From the NCBI GenBank assembly GCA_022702545.1, contig JAHRBC010000003.1, forward strand, positions 1,426,001 to 1,490,000: DNA of 64,000 bases, read 5' to 3'. The notes below the pieces were generated by a model. That model searched no databases, was not told where the DNA came from, and saw only the letters and a list, made by a program, of their open reading frames with translations. A program made the position numbers and the translations under genes. Of this stretch, positions 13,210-25,295 are shown piece after piece; the stretch's first letter is position 1; each line of letters starts with the position of its first letter. Source of the stretch: Phycomyces nitens. Taxonomy: Eukaryota > Mucoromycota > Mucoromycetes > Mucorales > Phycomycetaceae.

Positions 13210-16200
13210 ATGACAATAGACTACCCACTGGATTACAAAACAGAGCCATCTTACATTGATTTTTGGAAAAAGACGGCAAGACTTCACGCCAACAAAGTGT
13301 TGGTGCGATACTATAGCACTGATGACGATGGAAGCGAGCTTTATAAGACATTGACTTATGAGCAAGTTGACCGGATATCAACAAACCTTGCCTTTGAATG
13401 GATCCAGAATCTACACAATGTCACAACAGTAGGATTCATCAGTGACCATTCTCCATTCTACCTGATATCCATGCTGGCCATTATGAAGCTAGGAGTGGTT
13501 TTCCTAAGTCTATCCCCTCGAAATTCGGCTGATTCTGATGCAAGTCTATTAAAGGCTACAAGTACCAGGTTTATCATCACTTCAAAAAAGTACGAAAATA
13601 TAGCTCGAGGTGCCGCAAACCAAATAAAAGGTTGCCGTGTATTCGTTTATCCTGATTTTGACTTGGATAAACTATCGAAATTGCCCCTGATTTCTCAAAC
13701 TAAGTTTGCGGATAATATTTGTGCACAAACCCCTGAGTCGATTATCCTAATAGGCCATAGGTAAACCATAAAGCACTAAAAGTTTGTTATTTTTTACTGA
13801 TATTTTCCAATAATTGTTTTAAAATAGCTCTGGAACAACAGGCTTCCCTAAACCAATAAGCATGTCCAACCGTTTTATGATCAATGTCATACAGTCTTTA
13901 CGTATCGGTATCAATGACACGAACCCAAATATCGAATACCTATCTTCAGATGTCATATTGCCTTGTACTCCATTGTAAGTCTTTCAGGCCAATTGGTTGG
14001 TGAACAGTAAACTCACGGGCATATTTAGATTCCATTCTTTTAGCTTGTTTGCTGTATTTAATGTATTTTTAGTTGGAGCCAGTGTCGTGTTTATGAAGCA
14101 GCTTCCACCTTCAGTTCAGGAACTTGTTTTTGCCATAAAAGCCAACAAATGCACATTTATGACAGTACCACCCTTGATCCTAGAGCAGGTTCTGGCCTAT
14201 TGTAAGGAAAATAACGACTTTTCTCCACTTCAGCAACTTAAATTGACAATGTAAGTTGAGCACGTTTATATTTGACACTTTACACCCAAATTGATCTGTT
14301 TATGGACAGATTTGGTGGAGCTCCTCTCAAACAAGAGGTCGGGAGTTTCTGTGAGTCCAGTAATATCATTATTCGCAACTCATATGGGGCCACTGGTAAT
14401 AAATACTGGATATCATACAAGAGTTGGACTATTTATTGATTTTGTTCAATTTAGAAATTGGCTCGTTTATGATGGGTGATCTTGCTCCTAATACCATTCA
14501 CTGGAACACATTGCGCCCTTTGCTACCTCTAAGGGAATATTGCATCTGGGAAACTTACTTTGCCGATCCAACGCTAGTTCATCTTGTTGTAAAGAGCGGC
14601 TGTCCTTCGTTAGCACAAGGGGTATCCAACAGAGAAGACGGGACTTATGCCACAAGGGATCTTTTCAAAGAAACTCCTCCAAACTCTGGATATTATTCTT
14701 ACTATGGACGCATGGATGATACACTGATCATGCAAGTCAATACACTCATCAAGAGAGATTGTTAGCTAATTCAAATACACTTTTACTAGGAAAAACGGAG
14801 AAAAAACAAATCCTCTTCCTATCGAAGCTACCATTCGACAATGCTCTCTTGTTAGCCAGTGTGTCGTTATTGGAGAAGACCGCCAATGCGTAGCTGTACT
14901 GATAGAACTCCCAGCAGAAACCCCTAGAGAGTATACTCATATCAATATTATGGAGATTGGTAAGGGATATACTCTACAGATAACATAAACTAAATATTGT
15001 ACTATTGTGTATAGTATATCCTTATATTTTAGAAGCAAACAAAAGCGCACCAACACATAGCAAGATATTTAAGCAGATGATCTACATATTGCCGCTAAAA
15101 AAGTCCCTGCCTTCGACTGCCAAAGGAACCGTGATACGAAAACATGCCTACAATGAGTACAAGGAAGAAATAGAGAGACTTTATACCGATTTTATCAATG
15201 GTCCACAAACATGTGCTGCTGAAGATCTCAAGGTTGGACTCTCAATGTCTCCCAAGGAAATCAAACTGTTCCTTATCAAATCTGCGGCAGAAGTACTCTG
15301 TATACCACAAACTGACATTGAGATTACCACAAAATCACTTTTTGATTTCGGATTAACTTCCATCACTTCGATTCAATTGCGAAACAAAATTTCCCGCTTT
15401 TTTGGAACGCTTTCCCAGAACTTTTTATTTCAATACCCAACAATTGATCAGATAGTGGTCGCACTATTACCGGGTACTAAATCTCCTAGTACATGGGTTG
15501 ATAAGAGCTTGAGCAAGACAGAAGAGATCCTAGATATTTATCTCAAACGAGCCAGCAAAGATTTTGAAGTAGCCAAGAGTGCCTATGTCCCAGGCCAAGA
15601 ACAAGTAGTTTTACTTACTGGTGCAACTGGATCCCTGGGATCATTCATGCTGTGCGACCTTCTCAAGTCTCCATGCGTCTCCAAAGTATATTGTCTCGTT
15701 CGGGGGAAAGGATCTGAGGCTATCAACCGAATCTACCATGCATTCGAGAGTCGAAACCTCGATACATCTCTCTTGGACACATCAAAACTCGTTGCTCTTC
15801 CAATGAACCTTCAGGACGAAAAGCTGGGATTCTCTCAAGATTTCTATGCCAAGCTAAAGTCAGAAGTCACAATCGTTCAGCACTGTGCATGGCTTCTTGA
15901 CTTTAACCACCCTGTCGAGCACTATGAAAAGGAATGCATCCAAGGTCTTTACAATTTGGTCAAGTTTTCTTATCGCCAGACCAACCCTATCCATCTCCAC
16001 TTTATATCGAGTATCAGTGCCAGTGCTGGGTGGGGAAGCGTCATTCCAGAATCGCCGCTGCCACGCAACACAAAGGTTGCAATGCCAATGGGATATGCTC
16101 AGTCAAAGTACATTGTCGAACACCTCTTCAACTATCTGACAAAGGAAAAGAAGTTGCCTTGTATCATTGAGCGCCTTGGCCAAGTCTGTGGGGATTCAAT

Positions 16201-16746
16201 CAATGGAGTATGGAACACAAGCGAGCAGTATCCACTCATGTTTGTTGGCGGTGGAAATATCATGAAAAAAGTAAGTTTTGTTAATATTTGTTACACTCAT
16301 ACTTATAATCTGCTGGATAGATGCCTAACCTAAACATTATTATTGACTGGATTCCTGTTAATTACGCTGCATCATCCATTGTCGACATAATGCTCAAGAC
16401 CAGCGCCAGACCCGTTCAAGTCAATGGTTCGGTCTATCATATTGTGAATCCTTATAGAGTAACATGGTCATATATCCTGCAGGCAATGCGAGACTCTGGT
16501 ATGACCTTTGAAACTGTTGAAGCAAACGAATGGGTTAAGGAGCTTGAAAAAGACGATGAAAACCCGGCATTCAAGCTTTTATCGTTTTACGAAAGTTCTC
16601 TCGATGGATCGTCAAAAATGCCAGTTTTAAGCATCGAGAAGACTGCTGCACTCACTCCGATACTCAAGGACTGCCCTGCATTAAGTATTCAATTGTTTAA
16701 TCTATTTGTTTTGTATTGGAAATCAATTGAGTTTTATAAGGATTAG
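13210..16746 (+). CDS. A-T-R reductase (NRPS-like), tandem copy 1
   Basis: Eight exons (13210-13760, 13828-13974, 14029-14250, 14310-14395, 14455-14731, 14790-14959, 15015-16270, 16321-16746) give 1,044 residues. Adenylation domain: SSGTTGFPKP (A3) rebuilt across intron 1, YGATE (A5) across intron 4, YYGRMDD and NGEKTNP (A8 region), LPSTAKGT (A10 region). Thiolation domain: FGLTSITS, with Ser600 as the phosphopantetheine attachment site. Reductase: extended SDR type, GATGSLG cofactor loop and YAQSK catalytic pair. By family knowledge such enzymes activate an acid with ATP, hold it as a thioester and release it reductively with NAD(P)H. Lys2 and carboxylic acid reductases share this plan, but the NGEKTNP signature is that of fungal NRPS-like reductases. 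Intron 5 begins with GC (14732), and intron 6 has two in-frame acceptors. The substrate is unknown. Confidence 0.85.
14732..14789 (+). other. GC-AG intron in A-T-R copy 1
   Basis: The donor reads AT|GCAAGT and the acceptor ACTAG|G. No GT donor nearby keeps the frame, and copies 3 and 4 have GTAAGT at the equivalent position. Joining restores MKNGEKTNP, matching MENGEKTNP in copies 3 and 4. Confidence 0.85.
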
Positions 16747-16800
16747 ATAAAGTCCATTCTAAAGTGTATAAAATGAATCAAACTATAAAAATATCACAAA

Positions 16801-17459
16801 GACGCTCTTTACCACATTTCTATCAGTTGGCGAAAAAGGAAACTATTTTAGTTTAGTAATTTGATTGATAATTATGGTATATATTAGTACTATATTTAGT
16901 AAAATTATTTCTTAATTAGAAAGCATAAAGCCATTGATTTTATACTATATAAGAGTTTTACAAACTCAGTAACTATGTAACAGAAAATATTTCTCAATAA
17001 AGAGAGCAGGACATACCAGATACAATTGCTATCAACTTTTTAAACTACTTAATTTTATAGCATTTACTATTATTATTTGGTATAATAGTAAATAATAATA
17101 ATAAAAGGGATTCTAGCATCAGAATAATGTATCTTGATACTTACTAAAGTATCTATTTAATAAGCACAAAATTATAAAGTAAATACCCAAATAAAGTCAT
17201 ATGATATGAATTGTGCAACTTGTAAGTTTAGCAGCCCTATTTTGTATGTATGGTTTTCTTTATTGAGAAATATTATTTTCTTATATAATTACTGAGTTTA
17301 TAAAACCCTTATATAGTATAAAATCAATGGCTTTATGCTTTCGAATTAAGAAATAGTTTTACTAAATGTAGTACTACTGCCTTCCATAATTATCAATCAA
17401 ATTACTAAACTAAAATGGTTTCCTTTTTCGTCAACTGACAGAAATGTGGTAAAGGGCGC
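16801..17459. repeat. Long inverted repeat (arms ~200 bases, spacer ~255)
   Basis: The left arm (about 16801-17003) and right arm (about 17258-17459) are reverse complements with scattered mismatches. For example, CTTTACCACATTTCT at the left outer end is matched by AGAAATGTGGTAAAG (one mismatch near the end) at the right outer end, and TTTCTCAATAAAG by CTTTATTGAGAAA at the inner ends. No open frame is present inside. It could be a foldback/MITE-type element or the result of an inverted duplication; transcription through it would give a long hairpin RNA. No certain target-site duplication is seen. It lies just downstream of copy 1 only. Confidence 0.85.
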
Positions 17460-19843
17460 ATGAGCCTAATGTATCAAGAAACTTTATGTACCGGCGCAAA
17501 AGGATATCTTTCTGCATGGCTTATCTAGAACATATCATTACCATAAAAGTCCTCCATTTCTTCCATCTCTAAAGTTAACTCTCAAACAATTTGCAATTCT
17601 GGCTGTTAATTCAATAATGTCTCTTCATATCTAAATATTATTCTTTTTCTTTAGACGATAATTACACCCCTCACCTGTCCAATTCATGACTTACATTAAT
17701 GACCTTGTAGTTTTTTTTTGAGGCATTCTAGAGAGACTTTACAGTGATTAATTGGGTTAAAGTGTTTAGACAAGCAGACGCTTCTCGGATAAACCGACTT
17801 TATACTATCCGTGTTTCGCTACTTGGGCACGATCTGCTCATTTTGATTACATGGCTACAGCAATAAAAGACAATGCCATGGTACCTCTCACTAAAACTAT
17901 TAAAGACATGCTTACCAGAGTATGGGCTCAATACCAGGTCAAGAGCCGATAGCCAAGAACCTTTATAGAGTGTAGCATGGTATTTGATTGATATTCTTCC
18001 AATTGGAATTTCATGTCTAGATAAAGTTTGTTTATTATTGAATGATACCCCTTTACTAATCTTGGCTCATACATCCAACCATAATAAAAATAAGACCTCG
18101 GGGTGTTTGACCCCAAAGAATAACACACTTGGGCACAAAATATATGCTAGTTTACTTTGCTGCCCAAATCATTTGATATTTGTTGGTTTCAACTTTTAGA
18201 AAATATGTGTTACTTGACTGTGAGTATAACTTTGGTAAATAATAATAATAGAGGTTATATTAAAGTTAAAGCAATATGTTTCTAATACTACAAAAAACTA
18301 CAAATAAATTTGAGGTTGGATAAGTTGCGCTCATAAAAATAATACCTGCCAGTAAGACTTGTCCAACATCTTTAAATAGATGGGCGCTGTAAATATGACA
18401 AAGTATATGCAAATCAATACAGCCATAGGTCTCATTTAAATTATAACATTTTAATATTTCTCAAACCACATGGCTATTTAAACTTTATGAGATATATATA
18501 TATATATTTATAGGGACCAGATAGTATTTTGTATGTCTAACCACAACCTTTCATGAACCTGACAAGAAATATAATGCCAAAAATTGATCAAATAATTAAT
18601 GATTAGAAATGTATACCAAAATATAAGTACAAATTGTATTGGATATTACCTTGGAAGCTTTTTAAATTTAGATCAATAATACTACATACATAATAGATAT
18701 GTTTTATGATGGTCTTGGTAGATCAAAATCTATATTTATTTATAGTCATTAATGATAGGCCAGAGTTTAATAAATGTGCTAATTATACAAATGTTTATAT
18801 CACCTATCCCAAGTATGTAATGCATAAATATTGAAGAACTATTTGGTGTACATAAATATAACATTCTTTGGGAATCTCATTACCACAATCAATGGTATAA
18901 TTGTCATTTTAAAATTGTTTATGACAATAATTAACAAGAAGGTCTGTCTACCCGTCAAAATACAGTCTTTAGCCAATAGACAAAGCTTTGGTTGTCGGTC
19001 ATGCTCCTAGAATTCTGTTGCAAGACCCCCTGAGTGCTAAAAGTACGAAAGCTACCAAATCAAGTCTTGTATGCTTACATTAAATAATTTTAAGAATAAT
19101 ATGCCCAAATTGTTATTGTTTATTCAAATTATAAAGAAAAATCATTTACCTTGGAAAAGTTAATATTTGTCGTAGGAAAGTATGAATTGCTTTATATTAT
19201 GGCTATTTTAAAAGAAGGGGGATTTCATACTTGAAAGAGAGTTTTCGCCATTACCATACAAGAAGGGGTGTTATTAAAATATGTTTAGGATAATTAAGTT
19301 GGATAAGGCTCGGAAAGATGTTCTTATACGGACAACATGCAAGCCAATATGGCACATATAGAGAAATACTATAGACACTAATATCAAAACACACCAAAAA
19401 AATTGAATTGGTACACAAATAACCCTTTTGACAATTATTTGTTCAACCAAGGAGTTGACTACTTTCCAATTATAGCCCTATTTACCGGTTTTTTTATATA
19501 TTTTTATTTTGTTCGTTAAAATACATTCTGGCGCAGAAACTCAAAATCAATTGGCTAAAATTGTTGAATAGTATTGTTTCGCTCAAATCATAAAATAACT
19601 TCTTTTAATAATAATAATAAGCATATAAATTATGAATGAATGAATGAATGCTATATTGTTATTATTGGGGTTGTAAAGCAAAATATGTACAATACTTTGG
19701 ATAACTTTTGCAATTTATTGTAGCATAAATGGGACAATCAAATAGCAAATTGTGATTATGTACTCGAGAGTGAGCTAAATGTCGAGTGTCTGAGCGGATT
19801 AATCTTCAAAGATCAGTATATATCTCATGATTAGCCACACCGA

Positions 19844-19979
19844 TCAGCTATTGCAAGCTTTAGAAATGATATCGACCAGACTTTGTGGGGATTTATAAAG
19901 GGCACCAAAGTCATATGCATTGTCCGTGATGTTTAGAATCTGTTTGAAGTCTCGCCCACCTTGTTGACACAAAGATATC
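19844..19979 (-). pseudogene. Possible stranded 3' exon of a lost gene
   Basis: On the minus strand about 45 codons are open from a TATAG acceptor-like site to a TGA, reading CQQGGRDFKQILNIT, then FGALYKSPQSLVDIISKA. The local composition is richer in G and C than its surroundings. No upstream exons are found toward 20040. The family is not recognised and chance is possible. Confidence 0.25.
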
Positions 19980-20491
19980 TATAATAAATAACAGAATTCA
20001 TGTTATCCCTATTGCTATATCAGTATATGCACGGTTAATGTTAATTTACAAGCATGCTAAAGGATGACCATATTACATGTTTTACATGCGTAAAATTCAA
20101 AATAGATTATTTTGTAAATATGGCTTTAAATAACAAATATTTTCTACAAACATTACACATATATGTCCCAAGTACTCATTTTTCTCTCTCTATCTCATTC
20201 ATCGCATATATAACAAAAGAATGAAAGTGAGCTCTGAACAGTTTATCTATCCAATGTCTAGAAGTATATCATGTTGGGATAATATACTTGTATGCTATAA
20301 ATAATAGTGAGCATCCAATTGGCTGATTGGGCTCTTGACGCCCCTTTTGAAGAAACCAATTGTGGTCGTTTGAAAGTATTCCAAAGACGTTTTATTGTAA
20401 TAAGAATAAGGGTGATGAGTTCTATTAAGAAGCTTTAAAACCTGTAAGAAATATATTGCTTTCTTTCTCTTCTTTTATTTATACTCAAGAC

Positions 20492-23400
20492 ATGAAAGAT
20501 CCCATCAACCACAGAGAATCGTTTGCTGAACTATGGAGCAAACAATCACAGATCCATGCCAACAAAGTGTTTTTGCGATACTATGCCAGTTACAATCAAA
20601 TAGAGGTCTATAAGGAGCTAACATACAAGCAAGTTGACCACATTTCGGAAACTCTTGCCTGGGAATGGAGTGATCATCTCTATGGCATCAACTCAGTAGG
20701 GTTTATTTGCGATCACTCTGTATTCTATTTGATTGCGCAACTTGCAATCATGAAACTCGGTATCCTATTTGTGGCTCTTTCCCCGCGAAATTCGGCTGAT
20801 GCAACTACCAGCTTATTGAAAGCAACAGATGCAAGGTGTATCATCACTAGCCACAAATACAGTCGGGTGGCGTATAAAGCAACTACACAGTTGAGCAATT
20901 GTAAAGTCCTGGTTCACCAAACAGTGGATATAGAAAATATATCCAAACAGGAACCAGAAAAATCAAAAAGACTGTCAGAGAGGTTTAAACCTATATCCGA
21001 CAGAGAGGCAATTGTCATGGTGCTTCATAGGTAATTAAAACAACTTATTATGCAAATATTTTAACTAAATATTACGCTATATAGCTCAGGAACTACAGGT
21101 TTTCCAAAACCAATACGATTATCCAACCGGTACATATTGACCAATATCCAGCACCTTGATGATTCGATCCAAGATACGAACCCAAATATGATCTATGATT
21201 CTTCCGACATACTTCTTCCTTGTATACCACTGTTAGTATCGTATATAGGCGCCTTTGAGATATTTGTCTGATATAAAATATCTTGTTTAGTTTCCACGCT
21301 TATGGCCAAGCAATGGTCTTTAGTACAATACTTCATGGAGCAAGTGTTGTATTTCTGAACCAGCTGCCTCCTTCTATGCCAGACGTTAAATCTGCACTTT
21401 TATCTAACAAAGCCACGTTTATGATGGCACCACCGTTGGTTATAGAGCAACTTTTGGCTCATCTTCAGGAAGAAAATGACTTTTCTGTGCTTCAGAGACT
21501 TAAGCTTATTTTGTAAGAAGGTTCATTGTTAACATGGTGACCAGCCCTGGCTAATTTCTTTCCTTAATTTCAAAGGTGTGGAGGAGCTCCTATTAGAGAA
21601 GAAACTGGGCCATTTTTGGAGTCAAAAAACATTGTTATTCGTAACCATTATGGAAGCACAGGTAAGAGACAACATCTATAATATCATTTACCTGTTGGTA
21701 TCTAACTTTTATATACCTGTTCAGAAACCGGTCCATTTATGTCCAGCGACCTTTCCTGTAATACTACTCACTGGAACACTTTACGACCATCATCACTGAT
21801 TCAGCAATATTGCATCTGGGAACCTTACTTTGCTGATCCAACGCTAGTTCATCTTGTTGTAAAGAGCGGCTGTCCTTCGTTAGCACAAGGGATATCCAAC
21901 AGAGAAGACGGGACTTATGCCACAAGGGATCTTTTCAAAGAAACTCCTCAAAACTCTGGATATTATTCTTACTATGGACGTATGGATGATACACTAATCA
22001 TGCAAGTCAATGCACCCGTCAAGGGAGATTTTTAGCTAATTCAGTACACTTTTATTAGGAAAAACGGAGAAAAAACAAATCCTCTTCCTATCGAAGCTAC
22101 CATTCGACAATGCTCTCTTGTTAGCCAGTGTGTTGTTATTGCAGAAGACCGCCAATGCGTAGCTGTGTTAATAGAGCTCCCAACAGAGACCCCTAGAGAG
22201 TATACTCATATCAATATTATGGAGATTGGTAAGGGATATACTCTACAGATAACATAAACTAAATATTGTACTATTGTATACAGTATATCCTTATATTTTA
22301 GAAGCAAACAAAAGCGCACCAACACATAGCAAAATATTTAAGCAAATGATCTACATATTGCCGCTAAAAAAGTCCCTGCCGTCGACTGCTAAAGGAACCG
22401 TGATACGAAGACACGCCTACAATGAGTACAAGGAAGCAATTGAGACACTATACAAAGAATTTCTTGAGCCTGCTTCAAAAGATACTTTCCCAAGGTCTAT
22501 CGACACTTCTTTGGAATCTATTGAGGAAACCAGGCTATTTCTTATTGATACTGCAGCAAAAGTACTCAATATTTGTTCTGTTGAGCTCCAAGACACTACC
22601 AGATCACTCTTTGATTTTGGTCTGAACTCTATACTTTCAATACAACTATGCAATTTGATTTCTAAAAAAATCGGGTGCATATCACAAAACTTTCTATTCC
22701 AACATTCGACTATCGATAAAATCCTAAAAGAAGTATTTTCAATGCACAGTCCACACAGTACATCGATCGATCAAAGCTTGAACAAGACAGAGGAAATCCT
22801 GGATAGCTATTTGGAACGAGCCAGCAAAGATTTTGAAGTAGCCAAGAGTGCCTATGTCCCAGGCCAAGAACAAGTAGTCTTACTTACTGGTGCAACTGGA
22901 TCCCTGGGATCATTTATGCTGTGCGACCTTCTCAAGTCTCCATGCGTCTCCAAAGTATACTGTCTCGTTCGGGGGAAAGAATCCGGAGCTCTCAACCGAA
23001 TCTACCATGCATTCGAGAGTCGAAACCTCGATACATCTCTCTTGGACACATCAAAACTCGTTGCTCTTCCAATGAACCTCCAAGACGAAAGACTGGGATT
23101 CTCACAAGATTTCTATGCCAAGATAAAGTCAGAAGTCACAGTCGTTCAGCACTGTGCATGGCTTCTTGACTTTAACCACCCGGTCGAGCACTATGAAAAG
23201 GAATGCATCCAAGGTCTTTACAATTTGGTCAAGTTTTCTTATCACCAGACCAACCCTATCCATCTCCACTTTATATCGAGTATCAGTGCCAGTGCTGGGT
23301 GGGGAAGCGTCATTCCAGAATCGCCGCTGCCACGCAACACAAAGGTTGCAATGCCAATGGGATATGCTCAGTCAAAGTACATTGTCGAACACCTCTTCAA

Positions 23401-24036
23401 CTATCTGACAAAGGAAAAGAAGTTGCCTTGTATTATTGAGCGTCTTGGCCAAGTCTGTGGTGATTCAATCAATGGAGTATGGAACACAAACGAACAATAT
23501 CCACTCATGTTTGTTGGTGGTGGAAATATCATGAAAACAGTGAGTATACTATGGAATGGATCTATTATTTTGGTATTAAGCTTTGATGCTGTTAGATGCC
23601 CTCTATAGATATTAATGTTGATTGGATTCCTGTCAATTATGCATCATCCTGTATTGTTGATATCATGATCAAGACGGCTGGGAAAGCTCTACCAGTAGAA
23701 GACTCTGTGTTTAACATTGTAAATCCTCAAACGGTTATGTGGACAGACGTCCTAAATGCCATGAGACTCTGCGGTATGAAATTCAAGACAGTTACAATTG
23801 AAGAATGGATCACGCAATTGCAACAAGATCATGGCAGTCCGGCATATAGACTTCTACCTTTTTATGAAAATAACCAAGGTCATTTTTCTGAACCACAAGT
23901 ATGGAGTACCAAAAAGACGAGCTATCTTTGCCCGCTTCTTATAGAGGCGCCTAGTTTTGGCGCTTGCCTACTAGAAAAGTACATTTCTTATTGGAAATCC
24001 ATTGGTTTCTATAAGGATAGACAGCTTGAAATGTAA
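20492..24036 (+). CDS. A-T-R reductase (NRPS-like), tandem copy 2
   Basis: Exons 20492-21030, 21085-21231, 21291-21512, 21576-21661, 21725-22001, 22059-22228, 22284-23539 and 23596-24036 give 1,045 residues. The start chosen is MKDPINHRESF, aligned with the starts of the other copies; an upstream in-frame ATG at 20456 would add 12 residues. Exons 2-6 have the same lengths as in copy 1 (147, 222, 86, 277, 170). The thiolation motif is FGLNSILS. Its adenylation half is distinct from the other copies. Exons 5-6 and introns 5-6 are close to copy 1, while the late part of exon 7, intron 7 and the start of exon 8 match copy 3. Intron 2 has an unusual GTTAGT donor and intron 5 a GC donor (22002). 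All key motifs are intact, so it should be active. Confidence 0.85.
22002..22058 (+). other. GC-AG intron in A-T-R copy 2
   Basis: Same position and donor (AT|GCAAGT) as in copy 1, with acceptor TTAG|G. The shared GC donor groups copies 1 and 2 against copies 3 and 4. Confidence 0.85.
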
Positions 24037-25295
24037 TAGTATGAATTTTAGATTTCTATTAAAACAAATACCAATATGTAATTTATGGTCAGAACAGAAT
24101 ATTTAAGAGCAGTGTTTATAATTGGGTCCTTGGAAAGTTGACATAAAAGGCGTGAGAGCTCAACGGACATGACCAGAAGGTCTGGAAGTATGTTCTGCTG
24201 GCTAATGCATAAATATGAAACAAATCAACATGCAATTTATCCAGCTTAATACTGTTGAAAATCAAAGCGCAGGAAATAAAAGTATATCTGGAAGGCTCTC
24301 GTATTTAGCAGCTAAAATAGAAGCCTTGGACAAGAAATAATATTTACATAACCAACTTTCCTATTCGCAAGTTATAATAAGAGATTCCAAAAATATCCAC
24401 CAATACCTAAATATTTGTTGCCTACTATCCAATACAGGATTAACGCCTATTATACTGCATTTTTATTGACAGATAAATAAGTAAATAAAACTGCTGCAAA
24501 TTATACGAAGTTTTTATTTTTAAAAAACTCTCTTCTATATATAAAAGAGCCCCTCAAATATTAGGCCTTGCCAGCAAGATTATCATAACAAGGCCCGGGT
24601 GAATTGATTAGGGCTTCGAAAATTTAAAAATCTTTATTTAGAAATATTATATTATATTTTACCAATTATAGATGCAACAATTCACAAATATCAATGATAG
24701 GGCAGAAAATATCTCTAGAATGGTTGTAGGTCAACGTTTATCAGCTGCAAGTTAACCGATTGGTAAACATAAATGGTAGCTATTACCATTTTCTTGGTGG
24801 AATATATGTTTGAATTCAATAGGCATTTTTCACAAAAGCTAATTTATTAATAGAATCTAAAAATCCTGAAAAATATACTACGCATCTGCTAGTAATCAGT
24901 TCTTATAAAGATATACTTTTAACCTTTTTTTATCGCACAGTTCCTTGTCTACAAAAAAAGTCAAGATAATGGAATTTGTAGATGATCTTTATAACCATTT
25001 CAATCAAACCATAGTTCGTTGGATTCAATCATTAAAATTAAATATCTATCGATATTTCTATATTATTTGAGGTTCCAAAGTTAAAGAAACGTATCGATTG
25101 TACGTAAAACCTCATGCAGTTATTATGCATTTGTTTACTGTCAATCTTATCAAGCTTTTACACTATAGAGTATAATGTGTATTATGCACTTCCATGACTT
25201 CATATGATAGCCAGCAGTACAAGTACTTAAAGACACTAGATTTAAGTTATCTACTCTTGAACTATCTCTTTCAATCATAACCAAAGGAATATCCC
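24037..25295. other. Intergenic region between A-T-R copies 2 and 3
   Basis: About 1.26 kb, AT-rich, with no gene. Its middle (about 24590-24770) is related to the DNA upstream of copy 4, so part of this spacer was duplicated together with the gene. Confidence 0.6.
24590..24770 (+). promoter_or_regulatory. Conserved upstream block of copy 3
   Basis: The segment around CCCGGGTGAATTGATTAGGG is related to 29625-29805 upstream of copy 4 (GTCCGGGTAATTTGATTAGG). Similarity continues through TCGAAAATT and CCAATTATAGAT. It lies about 700 bases before the copy 3 ATG. It may hold shared regulatory sites, or only be leftover duplicated DNA. Confidence 0.45.

Larger units (their letters stand above)
16747..20491. 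other. Intergenic region between A-T-R copies 1 and 2
   Basis: About 3.7 kb, very AT-rich. It contains the long inverted repeat at 16801-17459 and a short possible coding remnant at 19844-19979 (-), both listed separately. The rest shows only small chance frames. Confidence 0.55.
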
